Origin: Nocardioides sambongensis
GTDB lineage: Bacteria > Actinomycetota > Actinomycetes > Propionibacteriales > Nocardioidaceae
Reading direction: 5' to 3'
NCBI RefSeq assembly: GCF_006494815.1
Contig: NZ_CP041091.1
Span: 4,106,501 to 4,170,500, forward strand
DNA: 64,000 nt
Positions 7,680 to 14,930 of this stretch are shown piece after piece. The number at the start of each line of letters is the position of its first letter. Positions within the stretch are counted from its first letter, which is position 1. Made by a program: the position numbers and the translations under genes. A model generated the notes under the pieces. That model saw only the letters and a list, made by a program, of their open reading frames with translations. It had not been told where the DNA came from and did no database searches.

Positions 7680-9136
7680 GCGCGCTGCCGCCGCCGGCGC
7701 AGCAGCTGATCGACGGCAAGCTCGTCGGGGCGTCCGACGGGGCGTCGTACCCGATCTGGAACCCGGCGACCGGGGAGGAGATCGGCACCGCTCCCGACGG
7801 CACCGTCGCCGACCTGGACGCCGCCGTCGCGGCCGCCCGGCGGGCGTTCGACGAGACCGCCTGGTCGACCGACCGCGCGCTGCGGGTCCGCTGCCTGCGC
7901 CAGCTGCACGCCGCGCTCCTCGACGACGCGGAGGCCTTCAAGGCGCTCACCACCGCCGAGGTCGGGATGCCCGGCTTCATGATGGGCGCCGCCGGCTTCG
8001 ACGTACCCGTGGACGGGCTGCAGTGGGTCACCGACCTGGCCGAGGCCTACGAGTTCGAGTCCGACCTCGGCGTCGCCTCCCCGATGGGCATCGCGTCGCG
8101 CCGCACCGTACGACGCGAGCCGGTCGGCGTGGTCGGCGCGATCACGCCGTGGAACGTGCCGACGCAGATCAACCTCGCCAAGATCGGACCCGCCCTGGCC
8201 GCCGGCTGCACCGTGGTGCTCAAGCCGGCGCCGGACACCCCGTGGGTCGCCGCCGAGCTCGGCCGCCTGGTCGCCGAGCACACCGACATCCCGCCCGGCG
8301 TCTTCAACGTGGTCACGCCGAGGTCGAACGACGTCGCGTCCGTGCTGGCCACCGACCCGCGGGTGGACATGGTCTCCTTCACCGGCTCGACCGGCGTGGG
8401 TAGGGCGATCATGGCCGCGGCCGCGCCCACCCTGAAGAAGGTCTTCCTCGAGCTCGGCGGCAAGTCCGCCGCGATCGCCCTCGACGACGCCGACGTGGCC
8501 GCCGTGGCAGGTGCCACCGCCTTCGCCGCCTGCATCCACGCCGGCCAGGGATGCGCGATCACCACCCGGCTGATCGTGCCGCGGGACCGCTACGAGGAGG
8601 CGGTGGAGGTGGCCGCGGCGACGATGGAGTCGATCGGCGCCAAGGACCCCGCCGACCCCGGCGCCATCTGCGGCCCGGTGATCTCGCCGGTGCAGCGCGA
8701 GCGGGTCGCGTCCTACTTCGACGTCGCACTGGCCGAGGGCGGCCGCTTCGCCACCGGCGGCGCGGTCATCGACCGGCCCGGCAACTGGGTCCAGCCGACC
8801 GTGGTGGCCGGACTGGACAACTCCAGCCGACTCGCCCAGGAGGAGATCTTCGGCCCGGTCCTGGTCGTCATCGCCCACGACGGCGACGACGACGCGGTGC
8901 GGCTGGCCAACGACTCGGCGTACGGACTCTCCGGCTCGGTCGACTCGGCCTCGCTCGACCGGGCCCGGGCCGTCGCGGCGCGGATCCGCACCGGCACCCT
9001 CGCCGTGAACGGCGGCGTCTGGTTCAGCCCCGACGCCCCCTTCGGCGGCTACAAGCAGTCCGGGATCGGGCGGGAGATGGGCGTGGCCGGGTTCGAGGAG
9101 TACTTGGAGACGAAGACGATCGCGGAGCCGGCGTGA
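7676..9136 (+). CDS. Aldehyde dehydrogenase (NAD+), P450-cluster AldA type
   Basis: 486 aa from GTG 7676, overlapping the previous stop (GTGA). ALDH landmarks are the cofactor loop TPWNVP, FTGSTGVG, the catalytic Glu in ELGGKS and the nucleophile Cys in GQGCAITTR, all in the usual order. It belongs to the superfamily that oxidises aldehydes to acids. It is the last gene of the tightly coupled P450 operon, and a palindromic repeat follows it. The M. tuberculosis locus has aldA (Rv0768) at the equivalent place. A role in oxidising an aldehyde produced by the P450/SDR steps is an inference. Confidence 0.88.
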   Translation: MSALPPPAQQLIDGKLVGASDGASYPIWNPATGEEIGTAPDGTVADLDAAVAAARRAFDETAWSTDRALRVRCLRQLHAALLDDAEAFKALTTAEVGMPGFMMGAAGFDVPVDGLQWVTDLAEAYEFESDLGVASPMGIASRRTVRREPVGVVGAITPWNVPTQINLAKIGPALAAGCTVVLKPAPDTPWVAAELGRLVAEHTDIPPGVFNVVTPRSNDVASVLATDPRVDMVSFTGSTGVGRAIMAAAAPTLKKVFLELGGKSAAIALDDADVAAVAGATAFAACIHAGQGCAITTRLIVPRDRYEEAVEVAAATMESIGAKDPADPGAICGPVISPVQRERVASYFDVALAEGGRFATGGAVIDRPGNWVQPTVVAGLDNSSRLAQEEIFGPVLVVIAHDGDDDAVRLANDSAYGLSGSVDSASLDRARAVAARIRTGTLAVNGGVWFSPDAPFGGYKQSGIGREMGVAGFEEYLETKTIAEPA

Positions 9137-9139
9137 GGC

Positions 9140-9230
9140 TGCGGGTTTCACCGGCTGACCGGTGAAACCCGCACGACACGCCGTGTAGCGGCCCCGAAAG
9201 TGCGGGTTTCCCCGGATAACCGGTGAAACC
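9140..9230. repeat. Intergenic palindromic repeat, two hairpin units
   Basis: Unit 1 (9140-9173) is a perfect 15-bp inverted repeat, TGCGGGTTTCACCGG / CCGGTGAAACCCGCA, with a 4-nt loop. Unit 2 (9201-9230) is an imperfect copy, TGCGGGTTTCCCCGG then CCGGTGAAACC. A third unit of the same family lies at 25945-25978. The hairpins sit between the ALDH and SDR genes and may also act as a terminator. It resembles a REP/MITE-like dispersed element. Confidence 0.8.
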
Positions 9231-9255
9231 TGTGACAGATGTGACAAGGAGAACC

Positions 9256-10004
9256 ATGCGTTTCGAGAACAAGGTCGTCATCGTCACCGGTGCCGCCCAA
9301 GGCATCGGTGAGGCCTACGCCAGGGCCCTGGCGGCCGAGGGTGCGGCGGTCGTGGTGGCGGACATGAACGAGGAGTCCGGCGCGAAGGTGGCCGCCTCCA
9401 TCAACGAGTCCGGTGGGCGCGCGCTCTTCGTCTCCTGCGACGTCTCCAGCGCCGAGTCCGCCGAGGCGTTGGTGCAGCGGACCGTCGCGGAGTTCGGCGG
9501 GATCGACCACCTGGTCAACAACGCCGCGATCTACGGGGCGATGGAGTTCAACCTGCTGATCAGCGTCGACTGGGACTACTACCGCCGCTTCATGAGCGTG
9601 AACATGGACGGCGCGCTGGTGATGACCCGTGCGGTCTACCCCGAGATCGCCAAGCGCGGGGCGGGGCGGTCGTCAACCAGTCGAGCACCGCCGCCTACCT
9701 CTACTCCGGCTTCTACGGCCTGGCCAAGGCCGGGATCAACAGCCTCACCCAGCAGCTCGCCCACGAGCTCGGCGGCCAGAAGATCCGGGTCAACGCGATC
9801 GCGCCCGGGCCGACCGCCACCGAGGCGACCCGGGTCCAGGCCGGCGACGCCGCTCAGGACATCGTCCGCAACTCGCTGGCGCTGAAGCGGATGGGGTCGG
9901 TCGACGACATGGTCGGCGCCTGCCTGTTCCTGCTCTCCGACGACGCCTCCTGGGTCACCGGCCAGATCCTGGCCGTCGACGGCGGCCAGACCTTCCGGCT
10001 CTGA
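9256..10004 (+). CDS. SDR family oxidoreductase (frameshift in G run)
   Basis: ATG 9256 has an AAGGAG Shine-Dalgarno sequence. The N-terminal half shows GAAQGIG (cofactor binding) and HLVNNAAIYG. After AVYPEIAKRG the frame breaks within GGGG-C-GGGG (9658-9666). In the +1-corrected frame the gene continues with VVNQSSTAAYLYSGFYGLAK, which holds the catalytic Ser and YxxxK, and ends GQILAVDGGQTFRL at 10004. The corrected length is 249 aa, normal for an SDR. It corresponds to Rv0769 in the M. tuberculosis gene order (from memory). The gene is probably intact in vivo. Confidence 0.85.
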
Positions 10005-10023
10005 TCGACGACGGGACGGGACA

Positions 10024-10989
10024 ATGACGACGGTCGTCGGATTCGTCGGACTCGGCAACATCGGCAAACCGATGGCGCTGCGCCTGGCATCGCAACAGCA
10101 GGCCGCGGACCTCGACGTCTGGGTGTACGACGTCGCGCCGGAGCCGCTCGAGGAGGCACGTGCCGCCGGGGCCGGCGTCGCCGCCGGCGTCGCTGCGATG
10201 GCGGCGCGCAGCGACGTGCTGTGCGTGATGGTGCGCGACGACGAGCAGGTCCGGGAGGTCCTCGGTGAGGTGCTGGGGGTGGCCGGTGACCGGCTGACCG
10301 TGCTGATCCACTCCACGGTCGCGCCGAGCACGCCGGGGGAGCTGGCCGACACGGCGGCGACCCACGGGGTCACCGTGCTGGACGCACCGGTGTCCGGCGG
10401 GGCGATGGGCGCCGCGGACGGGTCGTTGGCGCTGATGGTGGGTGGCACGGCGGCGGGCTTCGCCGCGGCGGCGCCGGTGCTGAACGTCCTCGGGTCGAAG
10501 GTCGTGCATGCCGGTCCGGTAGGTGCCGGGACCCGGTTCAAGCTGGCCCGCAACATGCTGCACTTCATCTCGTTCACCGCGGCGACCGAGGCGCAACGGT
10601 TGGCCGAGGCGGCCGGGCTGGACCTGCGCGACCTGGGTGACGTCGTACGGCACACCGATGCGATCACCGGCGGGGCCGGGGCGATCATGCACCGCGACAC
10701 CACGGCGCCGCTGGACCCGGACGACTTCTGGTACGGCGTCTTCGACAACGTCACCTCGCTCGGGCTGAAGGACCTCGGGTTCGCCCTGGAGCTCGCCGAG
10801 GGACTCGGGGTGGAGGTGCCGCTGGCCGAGCTGGCGGTCGAACGGCTGGGGCCGGGGCTGGGTCTGCCCCAGCCCGCCGCCGACGCAGCGGCCGAAGCGC
10901 CGGACGACCACTCCGCCGACCACTCCGCCGACCACTCCGACAGCGACACCCACCATCACCACGGCCCGGCAGACGAGGAGCACGGATGA
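10024..10989 (+). CDS. NAD(P)-dependent 6PGDH/3-hydroxyisobutyrate dehydrogenase-like oxidoreductase
   Basis: 321 aa. The Rossmann motif GFVGLGNIGKPMA is N-terminal. The substrate-site motif DAPVSGGAMGA lies at residues ~120-130, with the helical C-terminal domain and the catalytic Lys region KLARNML as in beta-hydroxyacid dehydrogenases. The last ~28 residues are odd: Asp/His-rich with a tandem DHSADHSADHS and HHHH, resembling a metal-binding tail. It is coupled (ATGA overlap) to the next gene. It occupies the position of Rv0770 in the cyp51 neighbourhood. The substrate is unknown, probably a beta-hydroxy acid. Confidence 0.82.
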   Translation: MTTVVGFVGLGNIGKPMALRLASQQQAADLDVWVYDVAPEPLEEARAAGAGVAAGVAAMAARSDVLCVMVRDDEQVREVLGEVLGVAGDRLTVLIHSTVAPSTPGELADTAATHGVTVLDAPVSGGAMGAADGSLALMVGGTAAGFAAAAPVLNVLGSKVVHAGPVGAGTRFKLARNMLHFISFTAATEAQRLAEAAGLDLRDLGDVVRHTDAITGGAGAIMHRDTTAPLDPDDFWYGVFDNVTSLGLKDLGFALELAEGLGVEVPLAELAVERLGPGLGLPQPAADAAAEAPDDHSADHSADHSDSDTHHHHGPADEEHG

Positions 10990-11405
10990 GCAAGTTCGAG
11001 GACCTTCCCGAGATCCGCCGACGCGGGCTGGAGAAGATGGAGGAGGTCTACGGCTTCGAGATGACCGACGGCACCGGCGACTTCTTCGGCTACACCGTCG
11101 AGCACCTCTTCGGCGACATCTGGCAGCGGCCGGGGCTCAGCACCCGCGACCGTCGGCTGTTCCTGATCGGCATGCTGGTGGGCCAGCGCGCCAACGACGT
11201 GCTCGGCATCCAGATCCCGGCGGCCCTCGCGAACGGCGAGCTGGACGAGGAGGCGCTGCGCGAGCTGGTGATCCTGGCCTGCCACTACGACGGCTGGCCG
11301 AACGGCTCCCGGATGAACTCGGTCGTCGAGGACACGATCGCCAAGGCGGCGAAGGCGAGGGCGAGGGCGGCGGAGGCTGCCGAGTCGCCGGAAGCGGACG
11401 GCTGA
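10986..11405 (+). CDS. Carboxymuconolactone decarboxylase (CMD)-family protein
   Basis: 139 aa. ATG 10986 overlaps the previous stop. The single helical CMD domain includes LSTRDRRLFLIGMLVGQ and LRELVILACHYDGWPNG, matching PcaC-like proteins but lacking an obvious CxxC peroxidatic pair. In the M. tuberculosis cluster a CMD gene (Rv0771) also closes the run. The C-terminus is Ala/Glu-rich. The reaction is unknown; the fold is used for decarboxylation, lactone chemistry and peroxide reduction, so the name is only a family label. Confidence 0.82.
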   Translation: MSKFEDLPEIRRRGLEKMEEVYGFEMTDGTGDFFGYTVEHLFGDIWQRPGLSTRDRRLFLIGMLVGQRANDVLGIQIPAALANGELDEEALRELVILACHYDGWPNGSRMNSVVEDTIAKAAKARARAAEAAESPEADG

Positions 11406-11656
11406 CCCACTGCCGAGCCGCCCGGCCGATGCGCTGCCGGCCCGCCGGCGGAGCGTCTGCCGAGGCCGGCGACGGCAGAGCGTCTCACCACGAACCGGTG
11501 TCGGTTGCGTCGTCTCGGCCGAGGTGAATAGGGTCGAATGCGACTGGAGGCTCGCATGGGCGGTGGTCGGCCGGAGGGAGGCCGGACACCGGGGCGGCTC
11601 CAGGTGAACCGGGTCCTGCGCGCTCCCGTCGGGCCCGTACTCGGGAGGGAACCACC

Positions 11657-12280
11657 ATGTATCGAGCCCTGCTCAGCTTCGTCCTGTCCGCCTCCGTCGC
11701 CGCGGGAGCCTGGCTGGCCGCCGCACCGGCCGCGCAGGCCGCACCGGTCGGAGCCGACACGACCACGACGTCCGCGGTGACCACCCGTGCCGGGAGCGCG
11801 AAGAGCTGCCAGCCCCTGGCCGCCGCCGCGAGCCGGGCCGGCAAGGCCCGCGTGCAGGCGCGTCGCGCCGTCCAGCAGCGGCAGCGTGCGCTGACCCGTG
11901 CCCGGCGGTCGGGCGGTGACGTGGCGGCGGCCCGCACCTCGGTGAAGAAGGCGGAGCGTCGTCTCGCCGCGACCAAGCAGCGGGCCGGTGCAGCGCGCAA
12001 GGCGGAGCGGCTGTGCCTGGCGGTGGCCGCGGACGCGGACAAGGAGACCCTCGGCACGCTCGTGGACGACCTGCTGGAGTCCGCCGGCGTCGCCGAGCTG
12101 ATCGACTCGCTCGGCTTGGTCAACCTGCTCGACAGCCTCGGCCTGCCGGACCTCTTCGACGCGCTCGGCCTCGGCGCGGTGCTCGGGATGCTCGACGACC
12201 TGCTCGGCCTGAGCAGCCTGCTCGACTCGCTCGGACTCGGCACCCTGCTGGACCTGCTCGGTCTCGGGGACCTGCTCTGA
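11657..12280 (+). CDS. Secreted protein with coiled-coil and LLDSLGL-type nonapeptide repeats
   Basis: 207 aa. A signal peptide is evident at the N-terminus (MYRALLSFVLSASVAAGAW, cleavage likely after AAQA-A near residue 30). Residues ~50-125 are Arg/Ala/Lys-rich and predicted helical or coiled coil, with two Cys (KSCQPL and RLCLAV) that may pair. From ~140 to the end a Leu-rich repeat of about nine residues recurs (LIDSLGLVN, LLDSLGLPD, LFDALGLGA, LLDSLGLGT, LLDLLGLGD). The protein ends exactly on a repeat. I recognise no family. The repeats could form an amphipathic surface for membrane or self-assembly. It lies alone between the P450 cluster and the PPTase gene. Confidence 0.75.
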   Translation: MYRALLSFVLSASVAAGAWLAAAPAAQAAPVGADTTTTSAVTTRAGSAKSCQPLAAAASRAGKARVQARRAVQQRQRALTRARRSGGDVAAARTSVKKAERRLAATKQRAGAARKAERLCLAVAADADKETLGTLVDDLLESAGVAELIDSLGLVNLLDSLGLPDLFDALGLGAVLGMLDDLLGLSSLLDSLGLGTLLDLLGLGDLL

Positions 12281-12392
12281 TCCTGCGACCCGGGGCAGCG
12301 TGCACGGCCCGGACCTGCGGCGATGTGACCTGGCTCTCTCGGACGCCGGGGGCGCCGGACCCGGTCCTTCCGTGATGCGGCAGGGTGGAGGC

Positions 12393-13151
12393 ATGACAGT
12401 CGCGACCCGGGCGATGACGCCCTCGACGACCGGCACGCACCCCGAGCTCCTCGAGCCGACCGCGCTCACCGGGCTGCTCGACGTGCCGGCCCTCGCGGGC
12501 GGAGCCGGCGGTCCCGACGTACGGATCTGGACGCTGGACACCGCGACGGTCCCGAGCGCGGAGCTGGACGAGGCCCGCGCGTGGTTCGACGCCGAGGAGC
12601 AGGAGCAGGCCTCGGCGTACGTCCGTGCCGAGCTGCGACACGCCTACGAGGTGGCCCACGCGGCTGCGCGCCGGGTGCTCGGCGCAGTCACCGGTCAGGA
12701 TCCGGAGGCGGTGACCTGGGGACGCCACGACTGCCCCGGCTGCGGCGAGCCGCACGGCCGGCCGCGGGTGGAGGGCGCCGACGTCGAGTTCTCGCTGGCG
12801 CACACCCCCGGGCTGGTCCTGGTGGCGGTCGCCGACCACCCGGTGGGTGTCGACGTCGAGCGTCACCCGGACCCCGCCGAGCTCACCGGCCTGCTCGGGG
12901 TGCTCCACCCCGACGAGGTCAGCGAGGTCGAGCAGGCGAGCGACCCGGCCGACGCGGTCCGCCGGTTCACCCGCGCCTGGACGCGCACCGAGGCCTACCT
13001 GAAGGGCGTGGGGATCGGTCTGGGCCGCGACCCGCAGACCGACTACCTGGGCACCGCCGCCATCCCCGAACGCGAGATCGACGGATGGCTCGTCCGCGAC
13101 GTCCGCGCCCCGGAGGGATTCGGCGCGGCCGTGGCCACCCGCCCTCGGTGA
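12393..13151 (+). CDS. 4'-phosphopantetheinyl transferase (Sfp-type)
   Basis: 252 aa. ATG 12393 was chosen because GTGGAGG sits just upstream; an in-frame upstream start at 12300 lacks one. Sfp-family motifs are VGVDVERH (Mg-binding Asp/Glu) and WTRTEAYLKGVGIGL (the WxxKEAxxK equivalent, with TRTEA instead of KEA). It transfers phosphopantetheine from CoA to carrier proteins of fatty acid, polyketide or non-ribosomal peptide synthesis. A Cys-rich patch (DCPGCGEPHGRP) is as usual for actinobacterial PPTases. It is coupled by a GTGA overlap to the SemiSWEET pair, perhaps fortuitously. Confidence 0.87.
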   Translation: MTVATRAMTPSTTGTHPELLEPTALTGLLDVPALAGGAGGPDVRIWTLDTATVPSAELDEARAWFDAEEQEQASAYVRAELRHAYEVAHAAARRVLGAVTGQDPEAVTWGRHDCPGCGEPHGRPRVEGADVEFSLAHTPGLVLVAVADHPVGVDVERHPDPAELTGLLGVLHPDEVSEVEQASDPADAVRRFTRAWTRTEAYLKGVGIGLGRDPQTDYLGTAAIPEREIDGWLVRDVRAPEGFGAAVATRPR

Positions 13152-13429
13152 TCGAGGCCGTCGGCTACCTGGCGGCGCTCGGCGCCGCCTCGATGTGGCT
13201 GCCGCAGGCGGCCCGCGCGCTCCGGTACCGGCACGACCCGGCCTCACTCGCCGCGCTCAGCCTGGTGACCTACGGGGTCGCGGTCGCGTTCAACGCGCTG
13301 CTGCTCGGCTACGGCGCACTCCGCGACGCCCGGCCGGTGATGCTCGCTGGCGCCGTCAACCTCGCCTGCGCCGCGGTGATCGTGACCGTCGTCCTCGGTG
13401 CCCGACGGCGTCGTGTGGTGCAACCGTGA
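13148..13429 (+). CDS. SemiSWEET / PQ-loop transporter, first of a tandem pair
   Basis: 93 aa from GTG 13148, overlapping the PPTase stop (GTGA). Three hydrophobic segments and a PQ motif in the first helix (ASMWLPQAARALRYRHDP) define a single three-helix bundle of the SemiSWEET/MtN3 type. These act as dimers and pass sugars or other small solutes. A second, diverged copy follows immediately with another GTGA overlap, so the pair is translated together and might assemble as a heterodimer. The substrate is unknown. Confidence 0.8.
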   Translation: MIEAVGYLAALGAASMWLPQAARALRYRHDPASLAALSLVTYGVAVAFNALLLGYGALRDARPVMLAGAVNLACAAVIVTVVLGARRRRVVQP

Positions 13430-13731
13430 GCCTGGTGCTCGGGTGGTTGGTCGGCCTGGTCGACGTGGCCCAGTTCCTGCCGCAGACCCGGCGCACCCTC
13501 CGGATGCGGCACGACCCCGCCGCGCTCTCCGGGCTGAGCGTGTGGACCTGGAGCATCGCCACCGCCCAGGCGCTGGCCTGGATCGTGTACGGCGTCGCCG
13601 ACGGCCTCTGGGCGATCGCACTGCCGAACCTGGTGATCGCTCCCGCTTGCGCGATCATCCTGGCCGCACGGCTGCGCTCGTCCGGGGCCAGGTCGGATCC
13701 GGGCCGGTCCGGCACGACCAAATCAGGGTAG
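13426..13731 (+). CDS. SemiSWEET / PQ-loop transporter, second of a tandem pair
   Basis: 101 aa from GTG 13426. The same layout as the upstream gene: GLVDVAQFLPQTRRTLRMRH contains the PQ motif, followed by two more hydrophobic helices (TWSIATAQALAWIVYG and IALPNLVIAPACAIIL) and a short basic/Ser tail. The two copies share the PQ-helix pattern and the RHDPA(A/S)L motif, but little else is identical, so the duplication is old. Stop/start overlap indicates coupled translation. Confidence 0.8.
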   Translation: MSLVLGWLVGLVDVAQFLPQTRRTLRMRHDPAALSGLSVWTWSIATAQALAWIVYGVADGLWAIALPNLVIAPACAIILAARLRSSGARSDPGRSGTTKSG

Positions 13732-13813
13732 ACCCGTCCCAACCGAGACCGATCCGCGCGTGCGCGTGCCAGATTCGAGTGCTGTCCGGCCCGATCTCCA
13801 GGAGGCGATCGCG

Positions 13814-14509
13814 ATGTTCACACTCAAACGGATCCAAGGGGCGCTGCCGTCGGCGTCGATGGCGATGGCGATCCTTGCTCTCGTCGTCGCAGCCGCCGGG
13901 ACCGGCTATGCCGCAGCGACGATCGGCACCAAGGACATCAAGAACGGTGCCGTCACCAGCGCGAAGGTGAAGGACGCGAGTCTCCAGGCCGCGGACCTGG
14001 TCAAGGAGAGCAAGTTCCGCTACATAGGTCGACCCGGTGCACCCGCCTTCCGCGACGGCGGGCAGGGCGACTGCGTGTGGCGGTCGGCCGCGGCTGTGAT
14101 CTCGGGCATCCAGCCACCGGCGTTCCGCAAGGACCGCTTCGGCACGATCCACCTCGTCGGAGTGGTCATCGGAGCGGACGGCCCGGGCGGGGACGCCTCC
14201 TGCGACGGGGCGACCGAGTCCGAGGATCCGGTCATCTTCGTCCTTCCGCAGGCCTACCGTCCGGCGCGCACCCTGATCCGGCCCGTGGGTCCTGACGGAA
14301 GCATCATCGTCGTGGGGCCGAGCGGGCTGTTCGCCCCCGGGGCCACCCTGCCGCCGGGAGCTGTCGCCTGGGCCGGCGACCCGGAGTTCGGCGCGCTGCT
14401 GGACGGGATCTCCTATCAGCCGGCCGGCTCTCGCCTGGTCGCCGGTGGCCCGGTTTCACGGACGACCCCGCAGGGTCGACGCATCCTCGAGCGCCTCGGA
14501 CTCGGCTGA
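13814..14509 (+). CDS. Secreted or membrane-anchored protein of unknown function
   Basis: 231 aa from ATG 13814, chosen for the GGAGG at 13801-13805. The N-terminus (residues ~12-35, SMAMAILALVVAAAGTGYAA) is a signal or anchor. It is followed by IGTKDIKNGAVTSAKVKDAS, a motif common in actinobacterial exported proteins, where related segments repeat as I-g-x-x-I-k-N-g-S/T. The body (residues 70-231) is beta-rich with two Cys (DCVWR and ASCDG) that could form a disulfide. Collagen- or tail-fibre-like proteins use similar linkers. I do not recognise the C-terminal domain. It stands alone before tRNA-Arg. Confidence 0.7.
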   Translation: MFTLKRIQGALPSASMAMAILALVVAAAGTGYAAATIGTKDIKNGAVTSAKVKDASLQAADLVKESKFRYIGRPGAPAFRDGGQGDCVWRSAAAVISGIQPPAFRKDRFGTIHLVGVVIGADGPGGDASCDGATESEDPVIFVLPQAYRPARTLIRPVGPDGSIIVVGPSGLFAPGATLPPGAVAWAGDPEFGALLDGISYQPAGSRLVAGGPVSRTTPQGRRILERLGLG

Positions 14510-14561
14510 GTCGGGCTGAGTTGGGCGGACGTGACGCATGCCAGCGCCGGTGACGACGCGG

Positions 14562-14634
14562 TGCCCCCGGTAGGAGTCGAACCTACGACCTTTCGCTTAG
14601 GAGGCGGCTGCTCTATCCACTGAGCTACGGGGGC
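14562..14634 (-). tRNA. tRNA-Arg (anticodon CCT)
   Basis: 73 nt, CCA not encoded. The acceptor stem GCCCCCG/CGGGGGC, the D arm GCTCAGTGGATAGAGC and the T arm GTAGGTTCGACTCCTAC are all well formed. The anticodon loop CTCCTAA gives CCT, reading AGG. The anticodon stem as written pairs only three of five positions (GCCGC against GCGAA), which is unusual for an otherwise canonical tRNA. Confidence 0.9.
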
Positions 14635-14930
14635 GTGCAGGTGGCATTGTGGCAGGTTGTACGGCGCCTCCCTGCCGCGCCCCGCCCGCCGCGTCGTCGT
14701 GCCGATGACCCGGGACAGGGCCGCCGTGGCGCGGCGCGATTCGGTTGCAGCGCCGTGACCAGCGAGAATGGTCGGCGAGGCCATCAGTAGGAGTTCGCGC
14801 CGGCGCTTGTCCGCGACTCGTACCCTGGGCAGGTGCTGCGGCGCACCAGGCCACTGATTCGGCAGTGCCTCGACCACGTCACGTTCGTACCGAGCCCGCC
14901 CAGTAGGGGCGCCGACCCACCAGGTGGACG

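Noticed and set aside
9256-10004. Interpreting the frameshifted genes as true pseudogenes or programmed frameshifts
   Set aside because: All losses are single G/C bases, nearly all in runs, without slippery-site structure; a technical cause is simpler.
14416-14877. Minus-strand open frame covering tRNA-Arg (VAQWIEQPPPKRKVVGSTPT)
   Set aside because: That peptide is the usual false translation of a tRNA gene; the frame has no other support.
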